In this document: positions 47,619 through 56,456 of the stretch, in pieces
Position numbering within the stretch: position 1 is the first letter of the stretch
How the letters are laid out: each line of letters opens with the position of its first letter
NCBI RefSeq assembly: GCF_900289045.1
Contig: NZ_LT985188.1
Location: 1,116,001-1,180,000, forward strand
Direction of reading: 5' to 3'
Source of the DNA: Micropruina glycogenica
GTDB lineage: Bacteria; Actinomycetota; Actinomycetes; Propionibacteriales; Propionibacteriaceae
DNA: 64,000 nt
Translations under genes and position numbers: made by a program
The notes under the pieces: generated by a model
Database searches by the model: none
Told to the model about the DNA's origin: nothing
The model's input: the letters and a program-made list of their open reading frames with translations, nothing else

Positions 47619-48952
47619 ATCGGCCGGCGATCACTCCCCCGCAACCGTGGACGTTTCCCACGCCGACCACCACGCACTTCGACAACGGTATGACCGTGCT
47701 GAAGTTCGACCGCCCCGGCCAGCATCTGATCGACGCCACCCTGGTGCTCGACCTGCCGCTGCACACCGAGCGGGCGAGCATCGAGGGCGTCTCGGCCATT
47801 CTGCAGCGCTGCCTCGACGAGGGCACCCGATCGCACCCGCGCACGGACTTCGCCGAGCAGCTCGAGAACCGCGGCGCGGTGTTGAACGGGGGTGTCAGCC
47901 ACTCGGCCACCCACGTCAGCCTCGAAGTGCCCACCACCCGGTTCGCTGAGGCGCTGCCGCTGTTCGCCGAGGCAGTGCTCGAACCCACTCTGGAGGCCGC
48001 CGACGTGCGGAGGCACGTCGAGCTGAGGCTGGCCGAGATCGGGCAGCACCGGGCGCACCCCACCCACCGCGGCGCAGAGGCCTTTCGTGCCGCGGTGATC
48101 GACGACGACTTCAGGGCCGCCCGCTCGAGTGGCGGCACGGCCGCCAGCGTCCGCCGCATCTCGACCGACGACGTCCACGCCCACTACGCGGCCCACTACG
48201 GGCCCGAGCGCGCCACCCTGGTGCTCGCCGGTGACTTCACCGACGATCCGCTGCCGGTGGTGCGCGATGCGTTCGAGGGGTGGAGCCGCACGGTGACGAC
48301 GCTGAGCAGTGAGCGACCGCTGGCCGCGCCGCCGCAGGTGTTGCTCATCGACCGGCCCGCGGCGGTGCAGGCCGACGTGCGACTGGGCGGCTTCGGCATC
48401 GACCGCACCGACCCTCGGTGGCCCGCCCTGCGGCTCGGAGCGTTCGTGCTGGGCGGCGGCTTTCTGAGCCGGCTCAACCGGGTGCTGCGTGAAGAACGCG
48501 GCTACACCTACGGCGTGCAGCTTTCGAACACGCCGGCCCGGCACGGCGGGCTGCTCGCCATGCATGCCTCGTTTCGCACCGAGGTGGCCGCCGCTGCCAT
48601 CGCTGAGGCCCGCGAGCTCATCCGGGTGGACGGCGACGGCGCGTTGACTGAGGCCGAACTGACCGATGCGCGCAACTTTCTGGTCGGCATCATGCCCCTG
48701 CGGTGCGCCACTGCCGCCGGCGTCGCCGACCAGGCCGCCGCGCTGATCGACGTGGGGCTCGACACCGGCTTCGTCAACCGGCACGCCGCCGCCCTCGAAC
48801 TGGTCACTCCCGAACAGGCCACCGCGGCCATCGCCGAGTTGCTGCAACCCGACCGGCTCAGCCTGGTGGTGGTCGGCGACGCGGCGGTGCTCGCCGACCA
48901 GCTAGCGGCTCAGGGCCTGGACGCCACGGTGATCAGCGACCCATCAGTTTGA
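47615..48952 (+). CDS. M16-family peptidase-like protein, non-catalytic partner
   Basis: The 445-residue M16 homologue has no HxxEH: the equivalent place reads IEGVSAILQRCLDEGTRSHPR. It keeps the fold (FDNGMTVLKFDRPG, LVLAGDFTDDPL, VLREERGYTYGVQLSNTP, the last with the R/Y substrate-binding pair). It probably supports the catalytic partner encoded just upstream. Its final 20 bases overlap the end of the UPF0182 gene on the other strand. Confidence 0.86.
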   Translation: MNRPAITPPQPWTFPTPTTTHFDNGMTVLKFDRPGQHLIDATLVLDLPLHTERASIEGVSAILQRCLDEGTRSHPRTDFAEQLENRGAVLNGGVSHSATHVSLEVPTTRFAEALPLFAEAVLEPTLEAADVRRHVELRLAEIGQHRAHPTHRGAEAFRAAVIDDDFRAARSSGGTAASVRRISTDDVHAHYAAHYGPERATLVLAGDFTDDPLPVVRDAFEGWSRTVTTLSSERPLAAPPQVLLIDRPAAVQADVRLGGFGIDRTDPRWPALRLGAFVLGGGFLSRLNRVLREERGYTYGVQLSNTPARHGGLLAMHASFRTEVAAAAIAEARELIRVDGDGALTEAELTDARNFLVGIMPLRCATAAGVADQAAALIDVGLDTGFVNRHAAALELVTPEQATAAIAELLQPDRLSLVVVGDAAVLADQLAAQGLDATVISDPSV

Positions 48953-51797
48953 GCGCCTCGGCCAGCGCCGTCCTGGCCTCGTCGTTCTTGGCCTGGTAGG
49001 TGGCCAGGTCACCCTTGCGCAGCGCGGCGTCCGCCGCCTCGAAGGCGGTCTGCGCCTTCTCGAGTAGCGCCACCGCAGCGGGATTGGCCGTGGCCGAACC
49101 CGTGGGCGTGGTGGTGGGCGACGTGCTGGTCGACGTGGACGGGTTGGGCGAGGGCGACGTCGTACTGGTGCCGCTGGGCTGCTCGCCGGTGTTGGCGCCC
49201 GCGTCGCCGGCGAACACCGCGTCCAAGGCCTCTTGCAAGGTGCTGCCGATGCCCACGTACGCGCCGAACCTCACCACGACGTAGGCCAGCGCCGGATACG
49301 AACCGGTGTTGCCCTGACGCATGGTGTACACCGGGGCCACGTACAGCAGCCCGGCGCCCATCGGCAGCGTCAGCAGGTTGCCGTAGGTGGCCGACGCGGC
49401 CCCCTGGTTCAGGAAAGGACGCAGCGTTTCGGCGACCTTGGGGTCGTTGTTGATCGCGTTGAAGGTCTGGCCCGGGCCGTCGATCTGATGGGTGTCCGAC
49501 ATGCGCAGCACCCGCAGCTTGCCGTAGTCGGGGCTGGTCGCCTCGGCCACCACAGCCAGGTAACTGGCCAGGTTCGAACGCCCGCGCGGCACGAACACGG
49601 TCGTTTGGCTGAAGATCGGGTTCTCGTCGCCGGGCCACTTGATACTCAGATAGTAGGGCGGTTCCTTGGCGTCGGTGTTGGCCTTGACCGGATCGTTCGG
49701 CACCTGCCAGAGGTCTGATTGCGCGTACCAGGTGTAGGGGTTGGTCATGTGGTAGCGGCCCAGAATCTCGCGCTGCACCTTGAACATGTCTTCGGGGTAG
49801 CGCAAGTGGCTGAGCAGGTCGTCGCTGATCGCGCTCTTGGGCTGCACGGTGCCGGGGAAGGCGCGCTCGTAGGCCTGCAGAATCGGGTCGGTGTCGTCCC
49901 AGGCGTACAGCGTGACCGTGCCGTCATAGGCGTCGACCACAGCCTTGACCGAGTTGCGAATGTAGTTGATGTTCTCGTCGACCTGCGCGCCCACCATGCG
50001 CGACTGGGTGTCGGCTGAGGAGTTGCGCAGGTTCACCAGTTCACTGTTCGGAAAGGTGCTGGCGGTGGTGTAGGCGTCCACGATCCAGACCGCCCGGCCG
50101 TCGACCAGCGCCGGGTAGATGTTCGAGTCGACGGTCAGCCAGGGCGCCACCTCTTGCACCCGCTCTTTGGGGGTGCGGTTGTACAGAATGCGCGACTGGC
50201 TGTTCACCCGGTCGGACAGCAGCAGGTTGAAGTCCATGAACCGGGCCGCGTACAGGGTGCGGGTTAACGCGTCGCCGATGCCCACCCCGCCCTTGCCGGC
50301 GTACACGTTCGACTTGCCGTTGGGCGTGTCGAGCTCGATCGGGTCCTGGCCCTCTTCACGACCAACGATCGCGTACTGGGTGGACTGCTCACCGAAGTAG
50401 ATGCGCGATTCGTGATCGGGCAGCTTGCCGATCGGTGGAATCTGGCTGACGATCCACTCCGGCTCGCCCATGGTCTGGCGGCGGTTGCCGTAGGCGATCA
50501 CCAAGCCGTAGCCGTGGGTGTAGACGGTGTGGATGTTGTTCCAGTTCTGGTCGGGCAGGCCGGCCAGGTTCATCTCGCGGGCCGCCACCACCACGTCGGT
50601 CTCTTTGCCGTCGATGGTGTAGCGATCGACGTCCAGAACGTCGGGAAAGGTGTAGTAGCCCCGCACCTGCTGCAACTGCTCGTAGGTGGGGCCGATCACC
50701 GCTGGGTCCATCAGGCGAATGCCCGGCAGCGCCTCGGCGTCTGACTTGAGCTGGCCGGCCTTCACCTGCGTGACGGCCTCGTACTCGGTGACTTCAGTGT
50801 CGGCGATGCCGAACGCGTCGCGCGTCATGTTGATGTGCGACTGCATGTAGGGGTTCTCTTTGTCGGGCTGGTTCGGCGCCACCACGAACGACTGCACCAC
50901 CGCCGGGTAGATCAGCGTGAGGATCAGCCCTGAGATCACCATCAGCACCAGCGCCGCGGCCGGGTAGATGGTGCGCTTGATGATCGGGTTGGCGAAGAAC
51001 AGCGCCGCCACCAGGAACGAGATCACCGCCATCACCAGTTTGGCGCCGATGCGCGCGTGGTCGTCGGTGTAGTGCACGCCGGTGAACAGCGTGCCCTGGC
51101 CCACCAGCAGGGCGTAGCGGTCGAGCAGGCACTGCAGGCCGTAGAGCACCAGCAGCACGCCGGTGAGCACCGACAGGTGCACCCGCGCGGCCGGCGTCAC
51201 CTGAGGACGACCCAGGTTGCGCACAGCGCGCAGCCCGCCGGTGGCGAAGTGCACGATCAGTGCCGCGATCAGGCTGAACGAGACGGCGGTGAGCAGAAAC
51301 GACAGAAAGCTCTGCCAGATCGGAAACTCGAAGACGTAGAACTTGTAGTCGAGGTTGAAGACCGGATCGGTCTTGCCGAACGGCACGGCGTTGATCCAGG
51401 CCAGCACCGGCAGCACCTCTGAGGTGGCCGACATGCCCGCCAGCACGCCCAGCGCGATCGACGGGGTCAGCACAGCCAGCCAGGTGTTGCTTTCGAGCAT
51501 GCGGCGGTAGGCGTCGAGCACCGCGCTGTCGCCGTTGCGGCGGCCACGCGGACGCAACCGGATGGCCAGCCACATGTTGCCGCCGACCAGCAGCGCCATC
51601 AGCCCGCCGACGCCGAAGAACAGCGCGAGCCGGGTGATCAGCTCGATGCTGAACACGGTGCCGAACCCGATGGAGTCGAACCAGAGCTTGTCGGTCCACA
51701 CCTGGGTGAAGATGGCGAAGCCGATCAGCACGACCGCGGCGATCGCGAGAGTCAGCAACAACGGTGATCGACGGTGAACGCTTGTCGACAGGCTCAC
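48933..51797 (-). CDS. UPF0182 large membrane protein
   Basis: The 954-residue protein starts with seven membrane helices (about 15-320), followed by a very large outside domain (about 330-840) with FPDVLDVDRYTIDG, RQTMGEPEWIVSQIPP, AWLTVDSNIYPALVDGRAVWIVDAYT and LPMGAGLLYVAPVY. A Ser/Thr/Pro linker (about 870-905) and a helical tail complete it. The family (mycobacterial Rv3193c) has no firm function. The start is GTG 51797 with GAGGAG upstream. It stands next to the PDZ-Lon and DUF2342 genes, the mycobacterial order. Confidence 0.9.
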   Translation of the reverse strand: MSLSTSVHRRSPLLLTLAIAAVVLIGFAIFTQVWTDKLWFDSIGFGTVFSIELITRLALFFGVGGLMALLVGGNMWLAIRLRPRGRRNGDSAVLDAYRRMLESNTWLAVLTPSIALGVLAGMSATSEVLPVLAWINAVPFGKTDPVFNLDYKFYVFEFPIWQSFLSFLLTAVSFSLIAALIVHFATGGLRAVRNLGRPQVTPAARVHLSVLTGVLLVLYGLQCLLDRYALLVGQGTLFTGVHYTDDHARIGAKLVMAVISFLVAALFFANPIIKRTIYPAAALVLMVISGLILTLIYPAVVQSFVVAPNQPDKENPYMQSHINMTRDAFGIADTEVTEYEAVTQVKAGQLKSDAEALPGIRLMDPAVIGPTYEQLQQVRGYYTFPDVLDVDRYTIDGKETDVVVAAREMNLAGLPDQNWNNIHTVYTHGYGLVIAYGNRRQTMGEPEWIVSQIPPIGKLPDHESRIYFGEQSTQYAIVGREEGQDPIELDTPNGKSNVYAGKGGVGIGDALTRTLYAARFMDFNLLLSDRVNSQSRILYNRTPKERVQEVAPWLTVDSNIYPALVDGRAVWIVDAYTTASTFPNSELVNLRNSSADTQSRMVGAQVDENINYIRNSVKAVVDAYDGTVTLYAWDDTDPILQAYERAFPGTVQPKSAISDDLLSHLRYPEDMFKVQREILGRYHMTNPYTWYAQSDLWQVPNDPVKANTDAKEPPYYLSIKWPGDENPIFSQTTVFVPRGRSNLASYLAVVAEATSPDYGKLRVLRMSDTHQIDGPGQTFNAINNDPKVAETLRPFLNQGAASATYGNLLTLPMGAGLLYVAPVYTMRQGNTGSYPALAYVVVRFGAYVGIGSTLQEALDAVFAGDAGANTGEQPSGTSTTSPSPNPSTSTSTSPTTTPTGSATANPAAVALLEKAQTAFEAADAALRKGDLATYQAKNDEARTALAEALKLMGR

Positions 51798-51822
51798 AGG
51801 GGAAGTCTCCTCGCTCGGTGCG

Positions 51823-52335
51823 TCACTCCAATGTACGTGACAGTGCAGCGGTCAGGCCGGGTACTAGATCACGGCCCGACAACAGTTCGTCGGGGTGCGT
51901 GCGCAACCGGGCCACGCCATAGCCCGCACCGTCGCGCAGCACCCCCGCAACAACGCGGATCTCTTGCCGAGCCGGGTGCCGCCGGGCCTGCTCGTCGCCG
52001 GCGGGGCCGGACGGCAGGTCGGCGTCTGCGGTGCCGGGCAGAAAGAACCGCTCCAGGCTGATCGCGACGCCGTGCACCGTCTGCGGCCAGGTGATGCGGG
52101 CCAGTGCCTCGCCGAGCTCGGTGCCGCCGGCGAAGCCTTCCTGCTCGATGGCCGACAGCTGCCCCGGCTGCGGGTCGGCGCCGCCGGTCAAGTGCTCGGC
52201 CAGTTGAGGCTCGGCCTCGATCAACTCGACCGTCGGCACCAGCGCGAACAGCCGGGCGGGCTGATCCCAGCCCAGCCCCGCAACATGCCGTTCGATCTCC
52301 ATCAGGCTCGCGACCAGGGCGTCCGGGGCGCTCAC
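51823..52335 (-). CDS. Conserved-type actinobacterial protein of unknown function
   Basis: The 170-residue soluble protein begins VSAPDALVASLMEIERHVAGLGWDQPARLFALVPT and has a regular alpha/beta pattern (VHGVAISLERFFLP, EIRVVAGVLRDGAGYGVARLR, DLVPGLTAALSRTL). Proteins of this kind are encoded after the PDZ-Lon gene in many Actinobacteria. The GTG at 52335 overlaps the PDZ-Lon stop as GTGA, so the two are coupled. No catalytic motif is seen. Confidence 0.72.
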   Translation of the reverse strand: MSAPDALVASLMEIERHVAGLGWDQPARLFALVPTVELIEAEPQLAEHLTGGADPQPGQLSAIEQEGFAGGTELGEALARITWPQTVHGVAISLERFFLPGTADADLPSGPAGDEQARRHPARQEIRVVAGVLRDGAGYGVARLRTHPDELLSGRDLVPGLTAALSRTLE

Positions 52336-53381
52336 GTGCACCCTGCAACCGACCCGGCCTTCGCCGGGTCCTTGAGGTCTTGCAACGCGGTGATGGCCTG
52401 CGCCAGCGTCGCAACCTTCACGAGGCGAACGGGGGTCGACAGATGGGCGACATCGGGGCAGTTCGTGGCGGGTACCAGAAAGATGGTCGCCCCGGCCGCT
52501 TCGGCCCCGGCGACCTTCTCTTGAATGCCGCCGATCGCGCCCACCGAACCGTCACCGGTGATGGTGCCGGTGCCGGCCACCGAGCGGCCGGCGATCAGGT
52601 CGTCGTGGGTCACTTCGTCGTACACGGCGAGGGCGAAGATCAGGCCCGCGCTGGGGCCACCGATGCCGGAGTCGATACGAAAGGTGACGGTGGGGGCGTA
52701 GGAGTAGCCGACGTCGAGATTGATGCCCACGACCGGGCTGTTGGGGTTGGTGTTGGACGCCACCCCGGTGACGCTTTCGCTCACTTGCTCACCGTCGCGC
52801 AGCACGGTGAACAGAATGACGTCGCCGACCGCGTGGGCCTGGATCGATCGCCGGACGCCCTCGATGGTCGAAACGGTCTTGTTGTCGATGCGCAGAATGA
52901 AGTCACCGGGCTTGAGCCGGCCGTCGGCGGGGCTGCCGTTCGACACCGCCTGCACCATGGGGTACTCGGTCACCTTCTGGCCCGCCGCCCTCAGCCCCGC
53001 GGCCACCGCGGCCGACTGCGAGTTGTCCATGCTCTGCACCTCACGGGCCCGAATCTCGTCGACGCTCACGCCCGCCGGGTACACCGAATCGCGCGGCAGC
53101 ACCTCTCGCGCCGACAACCAGTACGACAGCAGGGCCTCGGGCAGCGTCAACTGGCTGTCAGCACGGGTGACCGACACCGTCGTGAGCCGCAACTGGCCGG
53201 TTGTGGGAAAGGTCTCGACGCCGGTGATGTCGACCCTCGGCTGGTCGTCGACCGGTTCGAACAGGTTGACCGTGGCGCCGGCCGACCAACTGACGAACGG
53301 CACCGGCACCAGCGACACCACGGCGGCCAGCGCCACGAACAGCACCGCCGCGACGGCCGCCGTCCAGGTCTGCTTGGTCAC
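52332..53381 (-). CDS. PDZ-Lon (S16) membrane-anchored protease
   Basis: The 349-residue protein has one N-terminal membrane helix (about 5-27), a PDZ domain (about 130-215, SPADGRLKPGDFILRIDNKTV) and a Lon-type protease domain (about 235-345). The catalytic serine is in IGGPSAGLIFALAVYDEV and the lysine in GGIQEKVAGAEAAGA. It lacks an AAA module, so it acts outside the membrane without ATP. Rv3194c is the mycobacterial counterpart. The start is GTG 53381 with a leaderless -10. Confidence 0.91.
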   Translation of the reverse strand: MTKQTWTAAVAAVLFVALAAVVSLVPVPFVSWSAGATVNLFEPVDDQPRVDITGVETFPTTGQLRLTTVSVTRADSQLTLPEALLSYWLSAREVLPRDSVYPAGVSVDEIRAREVQSMDNSQSAAVAAGLRAAGQKVTEYPMVQAVSNGSPADGRLKPGDFILRIDNKTVSTIEGVRRSIQAHAVGDVILFTVLRDGEQVSESVTGVASNTNPNSPVVGINLDVGYSYAPTVTFRIDSGIGGPSAGLIFALAVYDEVTHDDLIAGRSVAGTGTITGDGSVGAIGGIQEKVAGAEAAGATIFLVPATNCPDVAHLSTPVRLVKVATLAQAITALQDLKDPAKAGSVAGCT

Positions 53382-53388
53382 TTGGCCG

Positions 53389-53394
53389 AGACTA
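53389..53394 (-). promoter_or_regulatory. -10 element, leaderless start of PDZ-Lon gene
   Basis: On the minus strand TAGTCT is followed by seven bases (CGGCCAA) and GTG 53381. Confidence 0.55.
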
Positions 53395-53517
53395 CCGGAC
53401 GACAACTGCCGCTTCGGACGCAGCGACGCCTTGCGACATGCGCGAGAATGGACGAGAAAGTGCCGGAGCCCCGCCCCGGCTTCGCAAACCGTCGACAACG
53501 ACCTTCAGGAGTCATTC

Positions 53518-54870
53518 ATGGCCACCGAACCGGACCTCCCCGACCAGGGCGACGACCGTCCCGAGGAGAACCCGCTGGCCCAGTTTCTCGCCCAGTTCGG
53601 CATCACGCCGGGCCCTGACGGCGAGTTCGATCTGGCGGCGCTCACCGGCCGGCTGCAGTCGGTGATGTCGCAGTTCCAGACCCAGATGGCCGGCTTCGGG
53701 CCCACCGACCCCGACAGCGGCATGAACTGGACGTTCACCCGCGACATCGCGCGCAGGGTGACGGCGGCGAACGGACCCGACACCACCCCGTCGGCAGCCG
53801 AGGTCGCCCGGGTACGTGATGCGGTCGGCCTGGCCGACCTGTGGCTCGACGAGGAGTTGACCTTTGCCCGGTTGAGCACGCCGGCGGCGGCATGGAGCAG
53901 GGCCGAGTGGGTGGAGAACACCTTCACCACCTGGCAGCAGCTCAGCAATCCGATCGTGACCAGCCTGGCGGCGGCCCTCGGTTCGCTGATGGCGCGCGAA
54001 ACCGGCCCCGGTGAAGAGTTCATGAAGCCGATGGTGCGTGCGGCGGCGTCCGGCATGTTCGCGGCACAGGTCGGCCAGTCGCTGGGCAGCCTGGCCACCG
54101 AGGTGTTGAGCGTCAGCGACATCGGGTTGCCGCTGGGCGAACGCCCGCAGGTGGCGTTGCTGCCCACCAACATCGAAGCGTTCGGCGCCGAGCTCGAGAA
54201 CGTCACCGAGGCCGACGTGCTGCTGTTCCTGGCCCTGCGCGAGACCGCGCGTCAGCGCCTGTTCGCTGCGGTCGGGTGGCTGGGTCCCCAGCTGCACGCG
54301 CTGGTCGAGCACTACGCCCGCGACATCACCATCGACACCGGAGCGCTCGAACAGGCGATCGAGTCGCAGCTCAGCGCCGCGATGAGCGCCGATGAACTCG
54401 AGCAGGCCGGGCAGGCGCTGGCCGGCAAGCTGTTCGAGCCCGCGGTGACCGCCGAGCAGACCGAGGTGCTCGAGCGGCTCGAAACCCTGCTCGCCCTGGT
54501 CGAGGGCTGGGTGGACGAGGTGGTCGGGCACACGATGAGCCGGTGGATGCCGAACGGTGCGGCCCTCACCGAGGTGGTTCGGCGGCGCCGGGCCGCTGGT
54601 GGCCCCGCCGAGGCCGCCCTGAAGGCCCTGGTGGGATTGGAACTGCGGCCCCGTCGCACCCGCGACGCCGCTAACCTGTGGGCCGCCACGCGCGCCACCC
54701 GCGGTGTGCAGGCTCGCGACTCGGCGTGGAACCACCCCGACCTGATTCCGACCTCGGCCGATTTGGACGACCCGCTCGGCTACGCCGAACACGGGCATCA
54801 GGCGGCAGCACCGGACGACCTGGACGCCGAGCTGGCCAAGTTGCTCGACGAAGAGACCGGGGATCGGTAG
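53518..54870 (+). CDS. DUF2342/zincin-like protein with altered metal motif
   Basis: The 450-residue protein belongs to the actinobacterial zinc-dependent metalloprotease-like (DUF2342) family, Rv3195 in mycobacteria. The core has QVGQSLGSLATEVLSVSDIGLPLG, VALLPTNIEAFGAELENV and DVLLFLALRETARQRLFAAVGWL. Family members I recall read RExxH there; this protein has RETAR, so the His ligand is lost and activity is doubtful. The C-terminal part is a helical bundle with a WMPNGAALTEVVRRRRAAGGP segment. AGGAG precedes ATG 53518. It is transcribed divergently from PDZ-Lon. Confidence 0.85.
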   Translation: MATEPDLPDQGDDRPEENPLAQFLAQFGITPGPDGEFDLAALTGRLQSVMSQFQTQMAGFGPTDPDSGMNWTFTRDIARRVTAANGPDTTPSAAEVARVRDAVGLADLWLDEELTFARLSTPAAAWSRAEWVENTFTTWQQLSNPIVTSLAAALGSLMARETGPGEEFMKPMVRAAASGMFAAQVGQSLGSLATEVLSVSDIGLPLGERPQVALLPTNIEAFGAELENVTEADVLLFLALRETARQRLFAAVGWLGPQLHALVEHYARDITIDTGALEQAIESQLSAAMSADELEQAGQALAGKLFEPAVTAEQTEVLERLETLLALVEGWVDEVVGHTMSRWMPNGAALTEVVRRRRAAGGPAEAALKALVGLELRPRRTRDAANLWAATRATRGVQARDSAWNHPDLIPTSADLDDPLGYAEHGHQAAAPDDLDAELAKLLDEETGDR

Positions 54871-55010
54871 CGGGTCCGGTTTCCCGCCCGCTGCCAATTG
54901 CCTGCCCGGGTCGCGGGGTGCGTACGGCAACCTGTGAGCGATCGCGAGTGCTTCGGGGTCGCAGTGGGCACGCCCCTGCGTTAGCGCCGGATCGTGAGTG
55001 CTCTTGGTCG

Positions 55011-55112
55011 CGGAGTGGGCTCGCCCCTGTCCCGCCCTTGCGGGACTGCTCGGCTAGCGCCTGGCAGTGCGCAAACGCCCGACCACGCCCTGACAGGGGC
55101 GAGCCCACTCCG
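55011..55112. repeat. Perfect 21-bp inverted repeat in a gene-free stretch
   Basis: CGGAGTGGGCTCGCCCCTGT+C (55011-55031) is repeated inverted at 55092-55112, 60 bases apart. A diverged direct copy of the left arm (GCAGTGGGCACGCCCCTG, 54961-54978) precedes it, together with GATCG(C/T)GAGTGCT. Confidence 0.85.
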
Positions 55113-55134
55113 CTTCACTGTGGTCGATGGGGGC

Positions 55135-55300
55135 GTTGCCGGCGTTGGTCGAGCCTGTCGGGTCCCGTCCCCGCGCTGGTCGAGAGCGTGTCGAGACCCG
55201 TCCCCGGCGTAGCTCGAGCCTGTCGAGATCCGTCCTCCGCTGATCGAGCCGTGTGTGCAGGGGTCCCCCGCTGGTTGAGCGTGTCGAGACCCAGTACGGC
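55135..55300. repeat. Array of GGTCGAGCCTGTCGAG-type repeats
   Basis: At least five imperfect copies of (G)GTCGAG-C-TGTCGAG-ACCCG occur, separated by GTCCCCG-like spacers. Together with the inverted repeat they fill the 462-base gap 54871-55332, in which I see no gene. Similar repeats are common between genes of high-GC Actinobacteria. Confidence 0.7.
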
Positions 55301-55332
55301 CAGGTTCTATGAATGACGCGACGACGAGTCGC

Positions 55333-55863
55333 TCAGAGTTCGGCCGGCGGCAGGTTCTGGCCGGCCTGCCAGCCTTCGAGAAACCCCTTGGCCCGCTCGC
55401 TGTGGGGGTAGCGGGCCACCAGGTCGTGAAACCGCGGTGAATGGGTGCGTTCGAGCAGATGGGTGAGTTCGTGCATCAGCACGTAGTCAGCCACCCAGTC
55501 GGGCATGGCCTGCAGACGGTCGGACAGCCTGATCTCACCCGTGGCCGTGGTGCATGAGCCCCAGCGCTGCTGTTGCCGGGCCGACCACGCCACACTCACC
55601 CGCGGCGTGCCCGAACCCGGCTCGGCCAGGTAGCGCTCGAAGAGCGCGAGCGCTCGCTCGGTGAGGTCGTGATCGGCGGCCGGTGGACGACGGCGTGACT
55701 CATGCTGCAGGTAGCGCGAGACGAACGCGGGCACGAGTTCGCGCTCTTGCTGCCGGGTCATGCGGGCGGGCACGACGACCACCAGGGTGCCGCCCTCGCG
55801 CATGATTCCCATGGTGGTGCGGCGGCGGGCACTTCGCCGCACCTGATACTGCTCCGAACTCAT
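55333..55863 (-). CDS. YgjP-like (M48-related) metallopeptidase
   Basis: The 176-residue protein has the zinc motif HELTH (131-135) followed by LLERTHSPRFHDLV with the third ligand region, and the WGSC motif (RWGSCTTATGEIRLS, 100-114), the hallmark of the YgjP/WLM group. It is soluble with a basic N-terminus. The ATG at 55863 has a leaderless -10; the open frame 41 codons further up has no support. The substrate is unknown. Confidence 0.86.
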   Translation of the reverse strand: MSSEQYQVRRSARRRTTMGIMREGGTLVVVVPARMTRQQERELVPAFVSRYLQHESRRRPPAADHDLTERALALFERYLAEPGSGTPRVSVAWSARQQQRWGSCTTATGEIRLSDRLQAMPDWVADYVLMHELTHLLERTHSPRFHDLVARYPHSERAKGFLEGWQAGQNLPPAEL

Positions 55864-55870
55864 GCCCAGC

Positions 55871-55876
55871 ACCCTA
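55871..55876 (-). promoter_or_regulatory. -10 element, leaderless start of YgjP-like gene
   Basis: On the minus strand TAGGGT is followed by seven bases (GCTGGGC) and ATG 55863. Confidence 0.6.
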
Positions 55877-55910
55877 TTGCGGTGCACCGACAAACTTTGG
55901 CGCACCCGTG

Positions 55911-55940
55911 TTGACCTGCCCGGCTGAGCGCCACTACCGT
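55911..55940 (+). promoter_or_regulatory. Promoter upstream of DUF5679 gene or small RNA
   Basis: TTGACC, 18 bases, TACCGT. The start would be near 55947, about 200 bases before the next gene. A weaker second candidate (TTGATG, 19 bases, TACCGT) lies at 56051-56081. Confidence 0.55.
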
Positions 55941-55945
55941 CTGAG

Positions 55946-56020
55946 CGACGGGACTCTCGGGTCGCTCCACTCGCAGGGGAAGGCAAGTGGAAACAAACCC
56001 GAGGGCCCCGTTTTCTCCGC
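55946..56020 (+). ncRNA. Possible structured leader or small RNA
   Basis: Right after the promoter come GCGAC/GTCGC (55946/55961) and CCACT/AGTGG (55967/55986) stems, an A-rich segment and GGGCCCCGTTTT ending near 56015. The segment has no open frame and matches no riboswitch consensus I can recall. The call is an inference from promoter, stems and T-run. Confidence 0.3.
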
Positions 56021-56144
56021 TTGGCGAAGCCTCAGTGGCAAGTCGGACGTTTGATGCCCGAGCCACGCCTGCGCGTACCGTATGCTGAACCGGCAAGCGC
56101 GCTGTGGTTGATCCAGCGCACCCCATCCAATAGGAGGAAATGAC

Positions 56145-56306
56145 GTGGCCGACGACACCTACAGCGGTTCGTTCTACTGCGTGAAGTGCAAGGACCATCG
56201 CGACGCCACCGGCGACGTGACGGTGAACGCGAAGGGCACCCGCATCGCCAAGGCCAAGTGCCCGGAGTGCGGTACGAACCTGACCCGCTTCCTGCCCAAG
56301 GCCTGA
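56145..56306 (+). CDS. DUF5679 small zinc-ribbon protein
   Basis: A 53-residue protein (VADDTYSGSFYCVKCKDHRD...) has two CxxC knuckles (YCVKCK at 11-16, KCPECG at 38-43), giving a four-Cys zinc ribbon, and basic residues between (VNAKGTRIAKAK). DUF5679 proteins are short, conserved in Actinobacteria and of unknown role, perhaps nucleic-acid binding. The GTG start at 56145 has AGGAGG upstream. An out-of-frame ATG at 56140 is not used. Confidence 0.85.
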   Translation: MADDTYSGSFYCVKCKDHRDATGDVTVNAKGTRIAKAKCPECGTNLTRFLPKA

Positions 56307-56315
56307 ACTTCTTAC

Positions 56316-56352
56316 GCGAGCGCCGCGCCCAACGTACGGGTGCGGCGCTCGC
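56316..56352 (+). terminator. Hairpin after DUF5679 gene
   Basis: An 11-bp stem, GCGAGCGCCGC with GCGGCGCTCGC, and an inner GCCC/GGGT pair lie 9 bases after the stop. No T-run follows, so it may be only a weak terminator. Confidence 0.5.
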
Positions 56353-56456
56353 GGCATGCTCGGCGGGCGTGCCCAGATGTTGTCAATGCGCTCGTCGGTG
56401 TTGCCAGGGCGGCGGCCCTCGGCGTGTCGCGTCCATCACGTGGTCACCATGACGAT

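Noticed and set aside
55946-56020. Cobalamin or other known riboswitch upstream of the DUF5679 gene
   Set aside because: GCCACT and GGGGAAGG recall a cobalamin box, but order, spacing and the remaining consensus are absent. I kept only a low-confidence structured RNA.
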